Source: an uncultured Oscillospiraceae bacterium
Lineage (GTDB): Bacteria; Bacillota; Clostridia; Oscillospirales; Oscillospiraceae
DNA length: 43,310 nt
NCBI GenBank assembly: GCA_944385535.1
Contig: CALWXR010000022.1
Location: 1 to 43,310, forward strand
Direction: 5' to 3'
Position numbers and translations under genes: made by a program. Below the pieces are notes generated by a model that did not search any database, was not told the DNA's origin, and saw only the letters and a list, made by a program, of their open reading frames with translations. Shown one piece after another: positions 1 to 8,128 of this stretch. The number at the start of each line of letters is the position of its first letter. Within the stretch, counting starts at the first letter, position 1.

Positions 1-228
1 TCTCTCCATCTCGTGCCTAAGCTACAATAAGGGGAGCAACTGGCTGACCAATCCCTCCTTGGGCTTTTATGTCCGTTGGAAAGACTGTTAGCCATCCTCT
101 TGTTGTAGCATTCGATTTAAGCAGGTTGAGCCACCGGATGCCGGAGAGTTCGCGTCACCCAATAGATTGAATCGGCAGCGAGAAAAGATGGATTCCGGTT
201 GCAGATTCGTTGTATTGGAGGAATGTGG
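1..228 (+). other. IS110 left non-coding end, possible bridge RNA region
   Basis: There is no credible ORF in the first 228 bases before the IS110 transposase start. Members of the IS110 group carry a long 5' non-coding end that encodes the structured bridge RNA guiding recombination; this length and position fit that arrangement. I see short complementary stretches (for example around 133-145 and 188-198, both with GGAT and CCGG) but did not resolve a full fold. The outer boundary of the element is not visible because IS110 elements lack clear terminal inverted repeats. The RNA assignment is inference from the family. Confidence 0.35.
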
Positions 229-1437
229 ATGAACTGCGTTGGCATCGATATTTCCAAAGGAAAAAGCATGATCGCCGTCATGCGGCCCTTCGGAGAGGTG
301 GTAGTCTCACCCTTTGAGGTACTTCACACCGACAGCGAACTGAGTAAGCTGGCAAGGCTGCTCAAAAGTCTGGACGGTGAGACCCGTGTGGTGATGGAGT
401 CCACGGGCAATTACCACGCGCCGGTGGCCTGGCTGCTCCACGACGCGGGGCTTTATGTCTCCGTAGTCAATGCAATGCTGGTGCATGACTACGGGAACAA
501 CAGTTTAAGACGGGCCAAGACTGACAAGAAGGATGCCGTGAAGCTGGCCAACTACGGCCTTGACCACTGGCTCACGCTGCCGAGATATGTCCCGGAGGAG
601 GATACCCGGCTCATGCTGAAGTCTTGCTACCGGCAGTACCAGCAGTATTCCAAAGTGCGGACCATGCTGAAGAACAACCTGATTTCCCTCCTGGACACCG
701 CTTTCCCGGACGCAAACCGCCTGTTTACCAGTCCGCCCCGCGCCGACGGCAGCGAGAAATGGGTGGACTTTGTAGCTGCTTTTTGGCATTGCGAGTGCGT
801 CTGCGGCCTGTCTGAGAAAGCCTTTACCGCCAAGTACCAGAAATGGTGCAAAAAGCACGGCTACAATTTCAGCGAAGATAAGGCGCTGGACATTTACGCT
901 TCCGCCTGTGGACACTTCGGTGTCATGCCCAAAACGGATACCACAAAACTTTTGGTAGAACAGGCCATTTCCCAACTCCGGGCAACTTCCGCCGCGTTAG
1001 CTGCTCTTAAGCAGGAGATGCAGTCTCTGGCGGCTTCTCTGCCGGAGTATCCCGTGGTGATGGAGATGTTTGGTGTTGGCCCCACCCTCGGCCCTCAACT
1101 CATGGCCGAAATCGGCGATGTGCGCCGTTTTCATTCCAAGAAAGCGCTGGTGGCCTTTGCGGGCATTGACGCCCCACCCTACCAATCCGGCCAAATGGAT
1201 GTCCGTAGCCGCAGCATTTCCAAGCGGGGGTCTGCCTCGCTGCGCAGGACGCTTTTTCTGGTGATGGGTGTTACCCTGCAATGCGCTCCAGTGGATGAGC
1301 CGGTCTACCAGTTCATGAACAAGAAACGCTCTGAGGGCAAGCCCTACCGGGTCTACATGATGGCCTCCGCCAACAAGTTCCTGCGCATCTACTATGCTTC
1401 TGTGAAAGCCTACTTGGATTCTCTGGAACACGACTGA
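229..1437 (+). CDS. IS110-family transposase (DEDD recombinase)
   Basis: A 402-residue transposase that would excise and insert its own insertion sequence. The N-terminal RuvC-like DEDD domain shows D7 in GIDISK, E57 in MESTGNYH, and D99 and D102 in RAKTDKKDA. The C-terminal Transposase_20 domain follows from about residue 285 (MFGVGPTLGPQLMAEIGD), with the serine-containing RSRSISKRGS segment near residue 330. Length and domain order are those of an intact IS110 enzyme. The start at 229 is chosen because GGAGG lies 7 bases upstream; the ORF is open further upstream but without a better site. It is the only plus-strand protein gene in the window and converges on the end of the long minus-strand operon, so it is probably a later insertion. 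Confidence 0.93.
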   Translation: MNCVGIDISKGKSMIAVMRPFGEVVVSPFEVLHTDSELSKLARLLKSLDGETRVVMESTGNYHAPVAWLLHDAGLYVSVVNAMLVHDYGNNSLRRAKTDKKDAVKLANYGLDHWLTLPRYVPEEDTRLMLKSCYRQYQQYSKVRTMLKNNLISLLDTAFPDANRLFTSPPRADGSEKWVDFVAAFWHCECVCGLSEKAFTAKYQKWCKKHGYNFSEDKALDIYASACGHFGVMPKTDTTKLLVEQAISQLRATSAALAALKQEMQSLAASLPEYPVVMEMFGVGPTLGPQLMAEIGDVRRFHSKKALVAFAGIDAPPYQSGQMDVRSRSISKRGSASLRRTLFLVMGVTLQCAPVDEPVYQFMNKKRSEGKPYRVYMMASANKFLRIYYASVKAYLDSLEHD

Positions 1438-1573
1438 TTTCCCAGCGTTATACCATCTGGCTGGCCGCCGTTTTAATTTTGAAACGCTCAGCGGCTTGAT
1501 TTTGTGTTGCCTTTTTCGCTTCCCTAAAAATTTGAAATTTCTACTTGACTTTTATTAGCAGGTCTTTCTTTGC

Positions 1574-1605
1574 CATAAAAATAGGCCCTGCTTTTCAGCA
1601 GAGCC
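1574..1605 (-). terminator. Intrinsic terminator of the long minus-strand operon
   Basis: On the minus strand a hairpin (GGC-x-CTGCT, loop of 4, AGCAG-x-GCC; plus-strand 1584-1605) is followed by TATTTTTAT. It lies 6 bases after the stop codon of the last operon gene (1611). The remaining 1438-1573 sequence between this site and the IS110 gene holds nothing else that I recognise. Confidence 0.75.
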
Positions 1606-1610
1606 GTGTC

Positions 1611-1973
1611 TTATAGTTCCAAATCTTCTTCATCTTCGCTTTCTTCGCCGTACCCAAAATCCAACTCGTCCGATTCAAAAGAAAAGCTGTGGTCTGAGAT
1701 GCAGTCCAGGGCATCGCTGGCGTCCAGCTCGTCAAAATGCTCTCGGAAGAAAGCCAAATCCTCCTCGTCAGCGCGCACGGTTTCGCCATCTCCATAGAGA
1801 TAGGTCTGAATTTTCGCTTCGATGGTATCCCCCAGGGGCCATTCGGCAAGAACCTCAGAGATTTCATCACAGTCCAGCAGTTCATCCAGCCCATCAGGGC
1901 TACCGGGGACAAAATGCTCCGTCATCAGAGAGTGGGGGACATCCAGAGTCACCACCGAAAACATTTTGCTCAT
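1611..1973 (-). CDS. Small acidic hypothetical protein with DLEL tail
   Basis: A 120-residue, strongly acidic protein without a recognised family. The start at 1973 has GGAGG 7 bases upstream and overlaps the stop of the DUF3846 gene by 4 bases (ATGA), so the two are translationally coupled. The last 15 residues are almost all acidic and end DEEDLEL, the same type of C-terminal tail seen on at least six other accessory proteins of this element. It is the final gene before the operon terminator. Function unknown; a role after transfer or in anti-defence is only inferred from the company it keeps. Confidence 0.8.
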   Translation of the reverse strand: MSKMFSVVTLDVPHSLMTEHFVPGSPDGLDELLDCDEISEVLAEWPLGDTIEAKIQTYLYGDGETVRADEEDLAFFREHFDELDASDALDCISDHSFSFESDELDFGYGEESEDEEDLEL

Positions 1974-2407
1974 CGGCTTGCCTCCATTTCCTCTCCGGCT
2001 CCGGTGTCCATGTCCCATCCCTTGCCGAACATGAGGTTCATAAACTCTTTCATGTCGGCGGCGGACCGTACTTCAAAGGATACCGCTGCGGGGACCGGCT
2101 GCGGAAAATACTCCTGATACATGGCAATCTGTTCATCGGTCAAAGAAACGCCCCGTCCTTCCGGGGTATCGCCATAGAGGAAAAAAGTTCCGTGAAGGAT
2201 ATCCGGCCCGTACTGTCGGTTCTCCGGCAGACCTGTCAGTTTCCCGGACGCATTGCAGCAGAGAACCGTTTCGCAGGGCAGAGGAATACACTCAATATCC
2301 CCGCCCACAAGTTCCTGCCGGTGTTCCAGAGAATCCTCCAGCATGGTCGTATAAGGCGCCCGTCCAGGTTCAAACACCATAATCCGAATCGTTCTGTTGT
2401 CGTTCAT
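1970..2407 (-). CDS. DUF3846 domain protein
   Basis: A 145-residue cytosolic protein. The pattern IRIMVFEPGRAPY, then a VGGDIECIPLP segment, CCNASGKL, LPENR and a late SLTDEQIAMYQEYF matches DUF3846, a small domain common on Bacillota mobile elements and phages whose biochemical role is unknown. The start at 2407 is preferred over 2413 because AAGGAGA then sits 7 bases upstream. The final residues (GEEMEASR) are a degenerate form of the acidic tail found on neighbouring genes. It lies 17 bases downstream of the large exported protein gene and overlaps the next gene by 4 bases. Confidence 0.8.
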   Translation of the reverse strand: MNDNRTIRIMVFEPGRAPYTTMLEDSLEHRQELVGGDIECIPLPCETVLCCNASGKLTGLPENRQYGPDILHGTFFLYGDTPEGRGVSLTDEQIAMYQEYFPQPVPAAVSFEVRSAADMKEFMNLMFGKGWDMDTGAGEEMEASR

Positions 2408-2424
2408 ATCCATTCTCCTTTTCT

Positions 2425-4122
2425 TTACGGATTGCCCGGTGCGATATGCCAATCATCATAGAGGGAGCCGCTGATCGTTACATCATCGGTGAGATTCATG
2501 GCGAGCATCCCCGCAGGCGTCCAAATATCCATTACATGAGTATTGACTGTGTAGCTCCCATCCGGGAACCAAACCGGCGAAAAATGCACCCGCTGGTTAT
2601 AGGTGCTGTAAATGTTTTTGGCAAACTGGAACCGCGCCGTTGTTCCGCTGGTGAGCCGCTCCAACAGCCGCCAGTAGGTTTCATAGCCAAACTCTGGAAA
2701 GTAGGATACGGCTGTCTGCCCGTAGGTATAGTGCGACAGCGGGGCAGAGGTGCTGACGGTTGCCGTTACAGTGTTTGTTACGCCATAGCCTGATTTCATC
2801 AAATCGCCCGAAGCGGTGGGAACCTTTTCGTCCGGTTCGATTCGGGTGGTGGCGGTCATGCTGGCCGAGTAATTGTCCCGGAAGTAATCATACCATCCAT
2901 CGTCTACCCAATATCCTGTGTTTTTCCCTGTGCTGTGCCATACCCAATAGGGGTGCCATTTCGCCCACCAGACACTCCATGCTGCATAGGTCTTGGTTTC
3001 TCGGCTGGGAACGCTGCTGGCCGACCAGCTTCCCATTGTATCGGTGGCTTTCGGGTCGGGCGGGTCGTTGCCGGAGAGATCTACCACCTTTGCCCGAATG
3101 GTGCTTTGGCTCAACGAACCTTTGTTAGTGCTGACATAGATGGTAATATCCTGCGGCTCCGACGGTGTATGCCACTTTACCCAGGCAATCTGGCTATCTC
3201 CCGATGGAATCACAATATTGTTCATCCGGTAGGTGCTGCCGTTGATACTAAAGGATACCGTAGCAGGGCTATCAGGATTGATCTCCGATCCCGCATAGAG
3301 CGTTACCGGCGTGATGACATCTGTATCCACACGATACTCGTAGTCATAGTCGGTTGGCTCCGGCTGTTCGGGCGGGTCGGTAAACCATACAATACCCATA
3401 CCCAGATAGGTGATAATAGTATCGTTGGAACAGGTCTTATTGGTAGCCCCTGTATAGGCCGGAAATCCCATATCCGCATATTCCAGGAACATAGCCAGCG
3501 GCAGGTTTTTATGGGTCAAACTCGTCATGGTCTTACGCAAGGACCCGCCTGCCTGATTATCATAGAGCGCGGCTTCATGGGCAGTCATGGCCATCATAAT
3601 TCCGTTGTGCTTGAAATAGGCGATTGGCTCCAAAAACAGCTTGTACTGTCCGCCAATCAGTTCCTCGTATGCGATTCCGGTCTGCTGCGCCACCAGTTTT
3701 ACCGCATACTCGGAGCAGAAGTATTTCTTGATTGCTTCAATGCTGGCATTCTGGCTGCCACTGCTGACGATCCTCGGCATAGGGGTTGCGGGGGTGTAGT
3801 AGTCGTAATTCCCCGTGGTAGGAGAAATACTTGCCCCATTTGCATATTGAATTTTACTGACTTTCCCAAAATGAATCTTGATAGATGGAGTTTTATTAGT
3901 CAGATCAAAAGAGGACGACACAGGCTGACCGGATTCTGCATCAACCACAGTAATTCGTACACCATCCATACCAGGGTTCCAGGAGTTCTGCGAGGTTCCT
4001 TGCCCCATATCGCCGCCACCGCCATCCACGTTTCCGCTTCCTCCGGTTTCTGCCAGGGCGCTCATAGGACAGATACCCAACAGCAGCACAAATGTGAGCA
4101 GTATCACAAATATCCGCTTCAA
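2425..4122 (-). CDS. Large exported Trp-rich protein, Tad-module associated (Athe_2463-like)
   Basis: A 565-residue secreted protein. Residues 1-25 are a classical Sec signal peptide (KR, then a Leu-rich core, cleavage after ALA). A Gly/Asn-rich stretch follows, then a domain of about 230 residues (WNPGMDGVRITVVDA through SLTHKNLPLAMFLE) that I recognise from proteins annotated Athe_2463 in Clostridia; then Ig-like beta segments and a tryptophan/tyrosine-dense region (WSVWWAKWHPYWVW). There is no sortase motif or C-terminal anchor. The TTG start at 4122 has GGAGG 7 bases upstream. Its place at the end of the Tad module suggests a pilus-tip, adhesin or mating-contact protein; that is inference. 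A strong terminator lies directly upstream, so expression should be lower than that of the preceding gene. Confidence 0.75.
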   Translation of the reverse strand: MKRIFVILLTFVLLLGICPMSALAETGGSGNVDGGGGDMGQGTSQNSWNPGMDGVRITVVDAESGQPVSSSFDLTNKTPSIKIHFGKVSKIQYANGASISPTTGNYDYYTPATPMPRIVSSGSQNASIEAIKKYFCSEYAVKLVAQQTGIAYEELIGGQYKLFLEPIAYFKHNGIMMAMTAHEAALYDNQAGGSLRKTMTSLTHKNLPLAMFLEYADMGFPAYTGATNKTCSNDTIITYLGMGIVWFTDPPEQPEPTDYDYEYRVDTDVITPVTLYAGSEINPDSPATVSFSINGSTYRMNNIVIPSGDSQIAWVKWHTPSEPQDITIYVSTNKGSLSQSTIRAKVVDLSGNDPPDPKATDTMGSWSASSVPSRETKTYAAWSVWWAKWHPYWVWHSTGKNTGYWVDDGWYDYFRDNYSASMTATTRIEPDEKVPTASGDLMKSGYGVTNTVTATVSTSAPLSHYTYGQTAVSYFPEFGYETYWRLLERLTSGTTARFQFAKNIYSTYNQRVHFSPVWFPDGSYTVNTHVMDIWTPAGMLAMNLTDDVTISGSLYDDWHIAPGNP

Positions 4123-4153
4123 AAACGCACCTCCAATCAAATTAGTTGAGAAC

Positions 4154-4184
4154 AAAAAAAGAGTACGGTATCGCTACCGTACTC
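4154..4184 (-). terminator. Intrinsic terminator between the DUF6550-like gene and the exported protein gene
   Basis: A perfect 10-bp stem (GAGTACGGTA / TACCGTACTC, loop of 4) is followed on the minus strand by seven T. It sits between the stop of the DUF6550-like gene (4198) and the TTG start at 4122. No promoter fits in the remaining 30 bases, so the downstream genes depend on read-through. Confidence 0.85.
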
Positions 4185-4197
4185 TCCGGGCTTGTTA

Positions 4198-4743
4198 TCA
4201 GCCCATGTTGCCGACCTGTTTATTTATATCTCCATCAGAGTCAATGTTGTGCTGGACGGAGCCGCCGCCCTCGTCGGTGATCCAGCCAAAGCCCTCCAGA
4301 TAGATGGAACCGCCCTGTGTGTCGCCGGTCTGGGGTTGGTTGCTGTCCGGCTCATGCACAATCGGCTCATCCTTTTCGCTGGCCGCCTGCTGTTCCTCCT
4401 GAGAAGGCGCCGGGGGCGGAGTGGTTTCGGGTTTCTTTTCACTGTCGGTCAGGTTAACGTCTACCTGATCTTCTTCCTCCACATTCAAAACAGCATCGGT
4501 CTGGTTCTGGCTGTCAGTCGCTTCGGGTTTAGAGGTGTCCGGCACCACTACCAGCGGTTCGCTGGAGCTGCTGTCCGGGGTATTGCTGCTATCCACATCC
4601 TCGGCAGATACATCCGAGGGGGTGGATGCCGGATCAACGGTTGTGGTCTGCCCGCCCTTGCCCAGCAGCACTGCGACAATCACAATTACCACAACGGCGG
4701 CTGCGCCAAGAACGGCCAACAGCTTCTTGTTTTTTGCACTCAT
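4198..4743 (-). CDS. Membrane-anchored acidic protein, DUF6550-like
   Basis: A 181-residue protein with one N-terminal membrane helix (about residues 8-27), then a long low-complexity Ser/Thr/Asp/Glu/Pro stalk (about 30-140) and a short conserved end (IYLEGFGWITDEGGGS, then DGDINKQVGNMG). This layout matches the DUF6550 family, which I associate with Tad loci of Clostridia. It is probably a bitopic envelope protein with the tail outside; the molecular role is unknown. ATG start with AAGGAGG 8 bases upstream. It has its own extended -10 promoter upstream and a strong terminator immediately downstream, so it can be made in excess of its neighbours. Confidence 0.75.
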   Translation of the reverse strand: MSAKNKKLLAVLGAAAVVVIVIVAVLLGKGGQTTTVDPASTPSDVSAEDVDSSNTPDSSSSEPLVVVPDTSKPEATDSQNQTDAVLNVEEEDQVDVNLTDSEKKPETTPPPAPSQEEQQAASEKDEPIVHEPDSNQPQTGDTQGGSIYLEGFGWITDEGGGSVQHNIDSDGDINKQVGNMG

Positions 4744-4802
4744 TTGAAAACCTCCTTGTACGGTGATTTTATATTAAAATTATGGTGATATTTCTCGCCA
4801 TC

Positions 4803-4832
4803 ATTATACCATTTGCACAAATACGGCGTCCA
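4803..4832 (-). promoter_or_regulatory. Candidate sigma-A promoter for the DUF6550-like gene
   Basis: On the minus strand TATAAT (4808-4803) is preceded by TGG, giving an extended -10 (TGnTATAAT). A weaker -35 (TGGACG, 4832-4827) lies at an 18-base spacing. It falls in the 152-base gap between the TadE-like gene and the DUF6550-like gene, one of the few real gaps in the operon. Confidence 0.6.
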
Positions 4833-4895
4833 GGTGTGATTCCTGCCAAATATTTTTTTGCGCTATGGAAAAGCGGCAGGGCGAAATACACAAAA

Positions 4896-5447
4896 TTAAA
4901 ACCTGGGAACATATTTGGCGTTGAGTTTCATGGTGATCTGCATGGGGGGCAGATGCCCAAACCCAAAGGAAAGCGGCACATCAACAGTGATTGTCCCTGT
5001 GACATTGAGCTGCGTAATGCCATCCGGCACAGACGGGGCCAGCGGAGCATTTTCTACATCCAGGTGCAGGTCGTACAGTCGATACTCCAAATTCTCGCCG
5101 CTGTACTTTACATACTGCCCGCCCTCGTATTCAATGCCCAAAACATCTTGCAGGCGGGCGTACACATTGCCGCTGGTAACATTCTGTGACCAGGACGAAC
5201 CCGCAAGCTGATAGCCGCCGGAGTAACCCTCCCGCAAACCGGCATAGGCTTCATCCCAATTCTCGGTGGCCACATCCACAATGGCGGACTGGACGGAATC
5301 GCGCACCCCCTGTGCAACGATCATCAGTCGCATATACTCAAAGGTCACACAGGCCAGAATCAGGCAGCAGAGGACAACGGCCAAAATCATCGGTACGCCT
5401 TGCCCGGAATTGTTTTTCAGGACTTCTCGAATCTTCTTCACTTCCAA
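4896..5447 (-). CDS. tadE: TadE-like minor pseudopilin
   Basis: A 183-residue envelope protein with a short basic N-terminus, the motif SGQGVPMI and a hydrophobic helix (about residues 19-40) continuing into an extracytoplasmic domain. That is the TadE/TadF pseudopilin plan: prepilin peptidase cuts after the Gly before the helix, and the product caps or primes the Flp pilus. The start is the TTG at 5447 (GGAGG 4 bases upstream) or the GTG at 5441 (10 bases); it overlaps the TadF-like gene by up to 10 bases. Last gene of the contiguous Tad block. Family assignment rests on topology and context, so another pseudopilin name is possible. Confidence 0.7.
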   Translation of the reverse strand: MEVKKIREVLKNNSGQGVPMILAVVLCCLILACVTFEYMRLMIVAQGVRDSVQSAIVDVATENWDEAYAGLREGYSGGYQLAGSSWSQNVTSGNVYARLQDVLGIEYEGGQYVKYSGENLEYRLYDLHLDVENAPLAPSVPDGITQLNVTGTITVDVPLSFGFGHLPPMQITMKLNAKYVPRF

Positions 5448-5833
5448 TACACCTCCGAAGTCCCGCTGGCCTTTGCTGTCAGAGTCACAGGAAAGGATGC
5501 AAACTCACCGAACAGTCCGATATTGACGGTGGTTGTGAGGGTCACTTCCACCTCGTTGCCGAGCTGGATTTTTCCGGTGTCGCTCCATGAGATATTGGGG
5601 TCGAGTCCGGTTTGCTCCCGCAAATCCGCTGCTTTTGCGTTTGTGGCAGAGCCAACCTGCCCATTGATTTCCGCAGTCCGAACCAGTTCGTCCGCAAAGA
5701 CATCAAGGTTCTGCTTTGCCACGAATACCGGTGCAATGCGGACCACCAAAGCCAGAACCATTGCAATCGCCAGAACCAGGACACACACATCCACAAAGCC
5801 CTCGCCCCGTTTGTCCTTCAGAAGTCGTTTCAA
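5438..5833 (-). CDS. TadF-like / DUF4320-type pseudopilin
   Basis: A 131-residue protein with the N-terminus LKRLLKDKRGEGFVDV, then a single helix (about residues 15-36) and a soluble part with a gap-free beta-rich pattern. The KRGEG-F-x-D motif before the helix resembles a class III prepilin cleavage site and recurs in other pilin-like proteins of this window. The start is the TTG at 5833, with AAAGGAGG about 10 bases upstream, 16 bases after the TadC stop. It presumably enters the inner face of the pilus assembly platform and is processed by the TadV peptidase encoded at 11.1-11.6 kb. Exact family uncertain. Confidence 0.65.
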   Translation of the reverse strand: MKRLLKDKRGEGFVDVCVLVLAIAMVLALVVRIAPVFVAKQNLDVFADELVRTAEINGQVGSATNAKAADLREQTGLDPNISWSDTGKIQLGNEVEVTLTTTVNIGLFGEFASFPVTLTAKASGTSEVYWK

Positions 5834-5849
5834 GGTTTCTCCACCTCCT

Positions 5850-6734
5850 TTAGAACAGTTCGCCAAAGGCTTCCAACACCACATAGCCCAGGACACCCAG
5901 ATACATCAGCAGGAAACAGCCCAGCAGCATAAAGGAATACTTACGCATTTTTCCCGGCTGCTTCATGGCTTCCAGTTTCAGTTTTTGAAGTTCCAACTGC
6001 TTAAAGGTCATAGAAAGCATCTGGAAATACATGATACCGTTGTCGCCGCGCTTGACCGAGATCAAGCCGCGCACCACATCGGACAGCATGGTACTTCCAA
6101 TCCGGCTCTCCATGCGGGTGAGTGCGTTTTCCTCGTTGCCGGATGCCATATCCGCAATCGTGATTTCCAGTTCCCGCTTCATGGCATGACCGGCATTTCT
6201 CTGGTAGGATTTCAGGATGTTCAGCACATCACGGGATGCCCTGAGTTCCTGTTCAATGGTGTTTACAAATCTGGGCAGCTCGGCTTCGATTTCTTCCCGG
6301 CGCTGTTGAACGATCTCGTCCGCTCGTTTCTGCTCTTTGAAGTAAACTGCCACCGCCAGAAACACAATGACCGGCGCAAGGATCGGGAAAATCAGAAGGG
6401 CCGGGACAATCAGCAGAGCAATCAGCCCAGCCTTTACCCAGGCCGCCGCAATATAGGTTTCCGGGGACATTTTAATTTCAGCGGATTTCAACTGCGCCTC
6501 CAGCTTCTTCCGCTTATAGTTGTCCAGATGTACCAGTGGCGAAAGCCGCGCCGCCATATCGAACAAGACAGCGTTGATGCTGCCTTTCTGGGACTTCCCT
6601 CGGCTTGTTACGGTCAGAACCGCCTTTGTGCTTGCGGAAGTCGGCAGCCGGAGCAGCCCAGCCAATAAAAAGAACGCTCCCAGGCCAAAGAGCGTCCCAA
6701 AGCATAGTAAAATGAGATACAAAACTCGCGTCAC
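5850..6734 (-). CDS. tadC: TadC-like pilus assembly platform protein
   Basis: A 294-residue inner-membrane protein of the GspF/TadB-TadC family. It has an N-terminal helix (about 3-23), a pair of helices in the middle (about 120-155), a cytoplasmic helical domain rich in charged residues (KRADEIVQQRREEIEAELPRF, NTIEQELRASRD) and a C-terminal helix. With TadB it forms the platform that converts TadA ATP hydrolysis into pilin insertion. The GTG start at 6734 overlaps the stop of the XF1762-type gene (GTGA); the TTG four codons on is an alternative. Clear family member by pattern; the assignment to TadC rather than TadB rests on order. Confidence 0.8.
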   Translation of the reverse strand: MTRVLYLILLCFGTLFGLGAFFLLAGLLRLPTSASTKAVLTVTSRGKSQKGSINAVLFDMAARLSPLVHLDNYKRKKLEAQLKSAEIKMSPETYIAAAWVKAGLIALLIVPALLIFPILAPVIVFLAVAVYFKEQKRADEIVQQRREEIEAELPRFVNTIEQELRASRDVLNILKSYQRNAGHAMKRELEITIADMASGNEENALTRMESRIGSTMLSDVVRGLISVKRGDNGIMYFQMLSMTFKQLELQKLKLEAMKQPGKMRKYSFMLLGCFLLMYLGVLGYVVLEAFGELF

Positions 6735-7171
6735 CTCAATTCTTTGTAATAGAGCCGTTTGGGGCCGGTGTTGCGGCTGTCGGCTCTGGGGCGCCCCGGC
6801 ACATTCCAGTTCCCGCCGCCTCGCAGTCCCGGCGCACATTGCCAGCCGGAAGCCCGCAGGCTGGCTCCGTTTTCGGTTGCCAGGGTGTAGGTGATGATTT
6901 TCTGATAGCCCATCAGTTTCGCAATCCGGGCGCACCGGCTGTAAAGGAAGCTGCACCCGTTGGCAATACCATCGGTGCAAAGCCGGGTCACTTCCGCTGT
7001 TTTCCCATCATCCAGTCGGCGGGCAACGGGGCGCCCCACAATCGCAACTCCATGAACGGCGTCCAAATCATCTACGACAGCCACACAGAACTTACAGCCG
7101 CGCACCTGCCCACTGTGCCGGTGATGCGCCAGAACAAACGCATTGGCATCCCGCAGGGAGATCGGTAGCAC
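6731..7171 (-). CDS. XF1762-type GNAT-like protein inside the Tad operon
   Basis: A 146-residue soluble protein with the segments ISLRDANAFVLAHHRHSG, GVAIVGRPVARRLDDG, EVTRLCTDG, IANGCSFLYSRCARIAKLMGY, ITYTLATENGASLRASGW and a basic tail. This is the XF1762 pattern, a GNAT-fold family usually found on phages and mobile elements; no substrate is established. The GTG start at 7171 is preferred over 7186 because the earlier GTG lies inside the GGAGGTGAT ribosome binding site. It sits between tadB and tadC and overlaps tadC by 4 bases, so it is co-translated with the pilus genes. It might modify pilus or recipient components, or it may be cargo. Confidence 0.8.
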   Translation of the reverse strand: MLPISLRDANAFVLAHHRHSGQVRGCKFCVAVVDDLDAVHGVAIVGRPVARRLDDGKTAEVTRLCTDGIANGCSFLYSRCARIAKLMGYQKIITYTLATENGASLRASGWQCAPGLRGGGNWNVPGRPRADSRNTGPKRLYYKELR

Positions 7172-7198
7172 TCTCGATGGTATCACCTCCTGACGAGA

Positions 7199-8128
7199 TC
7201 AACGCTTGTATTCTACGGGCTTGGTGAGCCGGATCACCGCCGCAAATGAGATCAGCAGCACCAGCAGACAAACCGCCAGAATCCCTTTGCCAAAGCCCGT
7301 ATTTACAAGCACATCGTACCAGTCTTTATTCAGGAAGTATAACAATGGGATATTGCCAATGAGCAGGAACGCCATTGTGATAAATTCCTTGAAAGGCTCA
7401 TAAAGCAGGTAGTCCAGTTCCGCCGCAACAATCCGCATATCCGAGAGTTTCCCGATGATCGGGGTGAGCGTGCTTTTCAGGCTCTTATCGTCCTGACAGG
7501 CGATAGCGGCGTCCACCCATTCCCGAAACACATAGTTGTCCAGCTTGGGCTTCATGTTGGAGAGTGCCTGTTTCACATCGGCGCTTATCATATTGGTTTC
7601 GGCCAAGAAGCCCCGGAACACATCTGCCACAGGCGGGTTCAGGTAATGAATGTTTTCTTCCACAGCGGTTATCATGCTCTCGCTGCGCAGATAGGAACTT
7701 GTGATGATAGACAGTCCGGTTTCAATCTCGTTGTTCATCAGCTTTTTATAGCTGTGAGAGGTGAACAGGACATACCAGAACGGGAGCAAGCCCATCCCGG
7801 CCGCCAAAACCGGCAGCATAAAGTAGTTCTGAATCACAATACAGATCACAGCACCCATTGCCGCCAGGAACAGAGAAAAAGCACAAATGGCGGCAAACTT
7901 CCCACCCTTTCCGGTGAGAATCAACATCTCCCGTGCTTCCAGCACGGTTTTACGGATGCCCTTCGGCTCTTTGGGGTGGTTGACCTGCTGGATTCGCTTG
8001 GAAATCGGCTGTCGCCGCCCAGAAAGCGGCTTGGTCAGTTCCTCCGCAAATGTAAAGGGTGTCATGCCCATAATCAAGAAGATGCCCGTCAGCATCCCGA
8101 CAAAGGCCAGCAAAATCAATACAATCAC
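7199..8128 (-). CDS. tadB: TadB-like pilus assembly platform protein
   Basis: A 309-residue inner-membrane protein. It has an N-terminal helix (1-22), a cytoplasmic basic stretch, two helices (about 82-122), a GspF-type cytoplasmic domain (about 125-245) and two C-terminal helices (about 250-300). It is the partner of TadC in the platform beneath the pilus and is driven by TadA. The GTG start at 8128 overlaps the tadA stop by 4 bases, with GGAGG 7 bases upstream, so the two are translationally coupled. Length and topology are normal for TadB. Confidence 0.82.
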   Translation of the reverse strand: MIVLILLAFVGMLTGIFLIMGMTPFTFAEELTKPLSGRRQPISKRIQQVNHPKEPKGIRKTVLEAREMLILTGKGGKFAAICAFSLFLAAMGAVICIVIQNYFMLPVLAAGMGLLPFWYVLFTSHSYKKLMNNEIETGLSIITSSYLRSESMITAVEENIHYLNPPVADVFRGFLAETNMISADVKQALSNMKPKLDNYVFREWVDAAIACQDDKSLKSTLTPIIGKLSDMRIVAAELDYLLYEPFKEFITMAFLLIGNIPLLYFLNKDWYDVLVNTGFGKGILAVCLLVLLISFAAVIRLTKPVEYKR

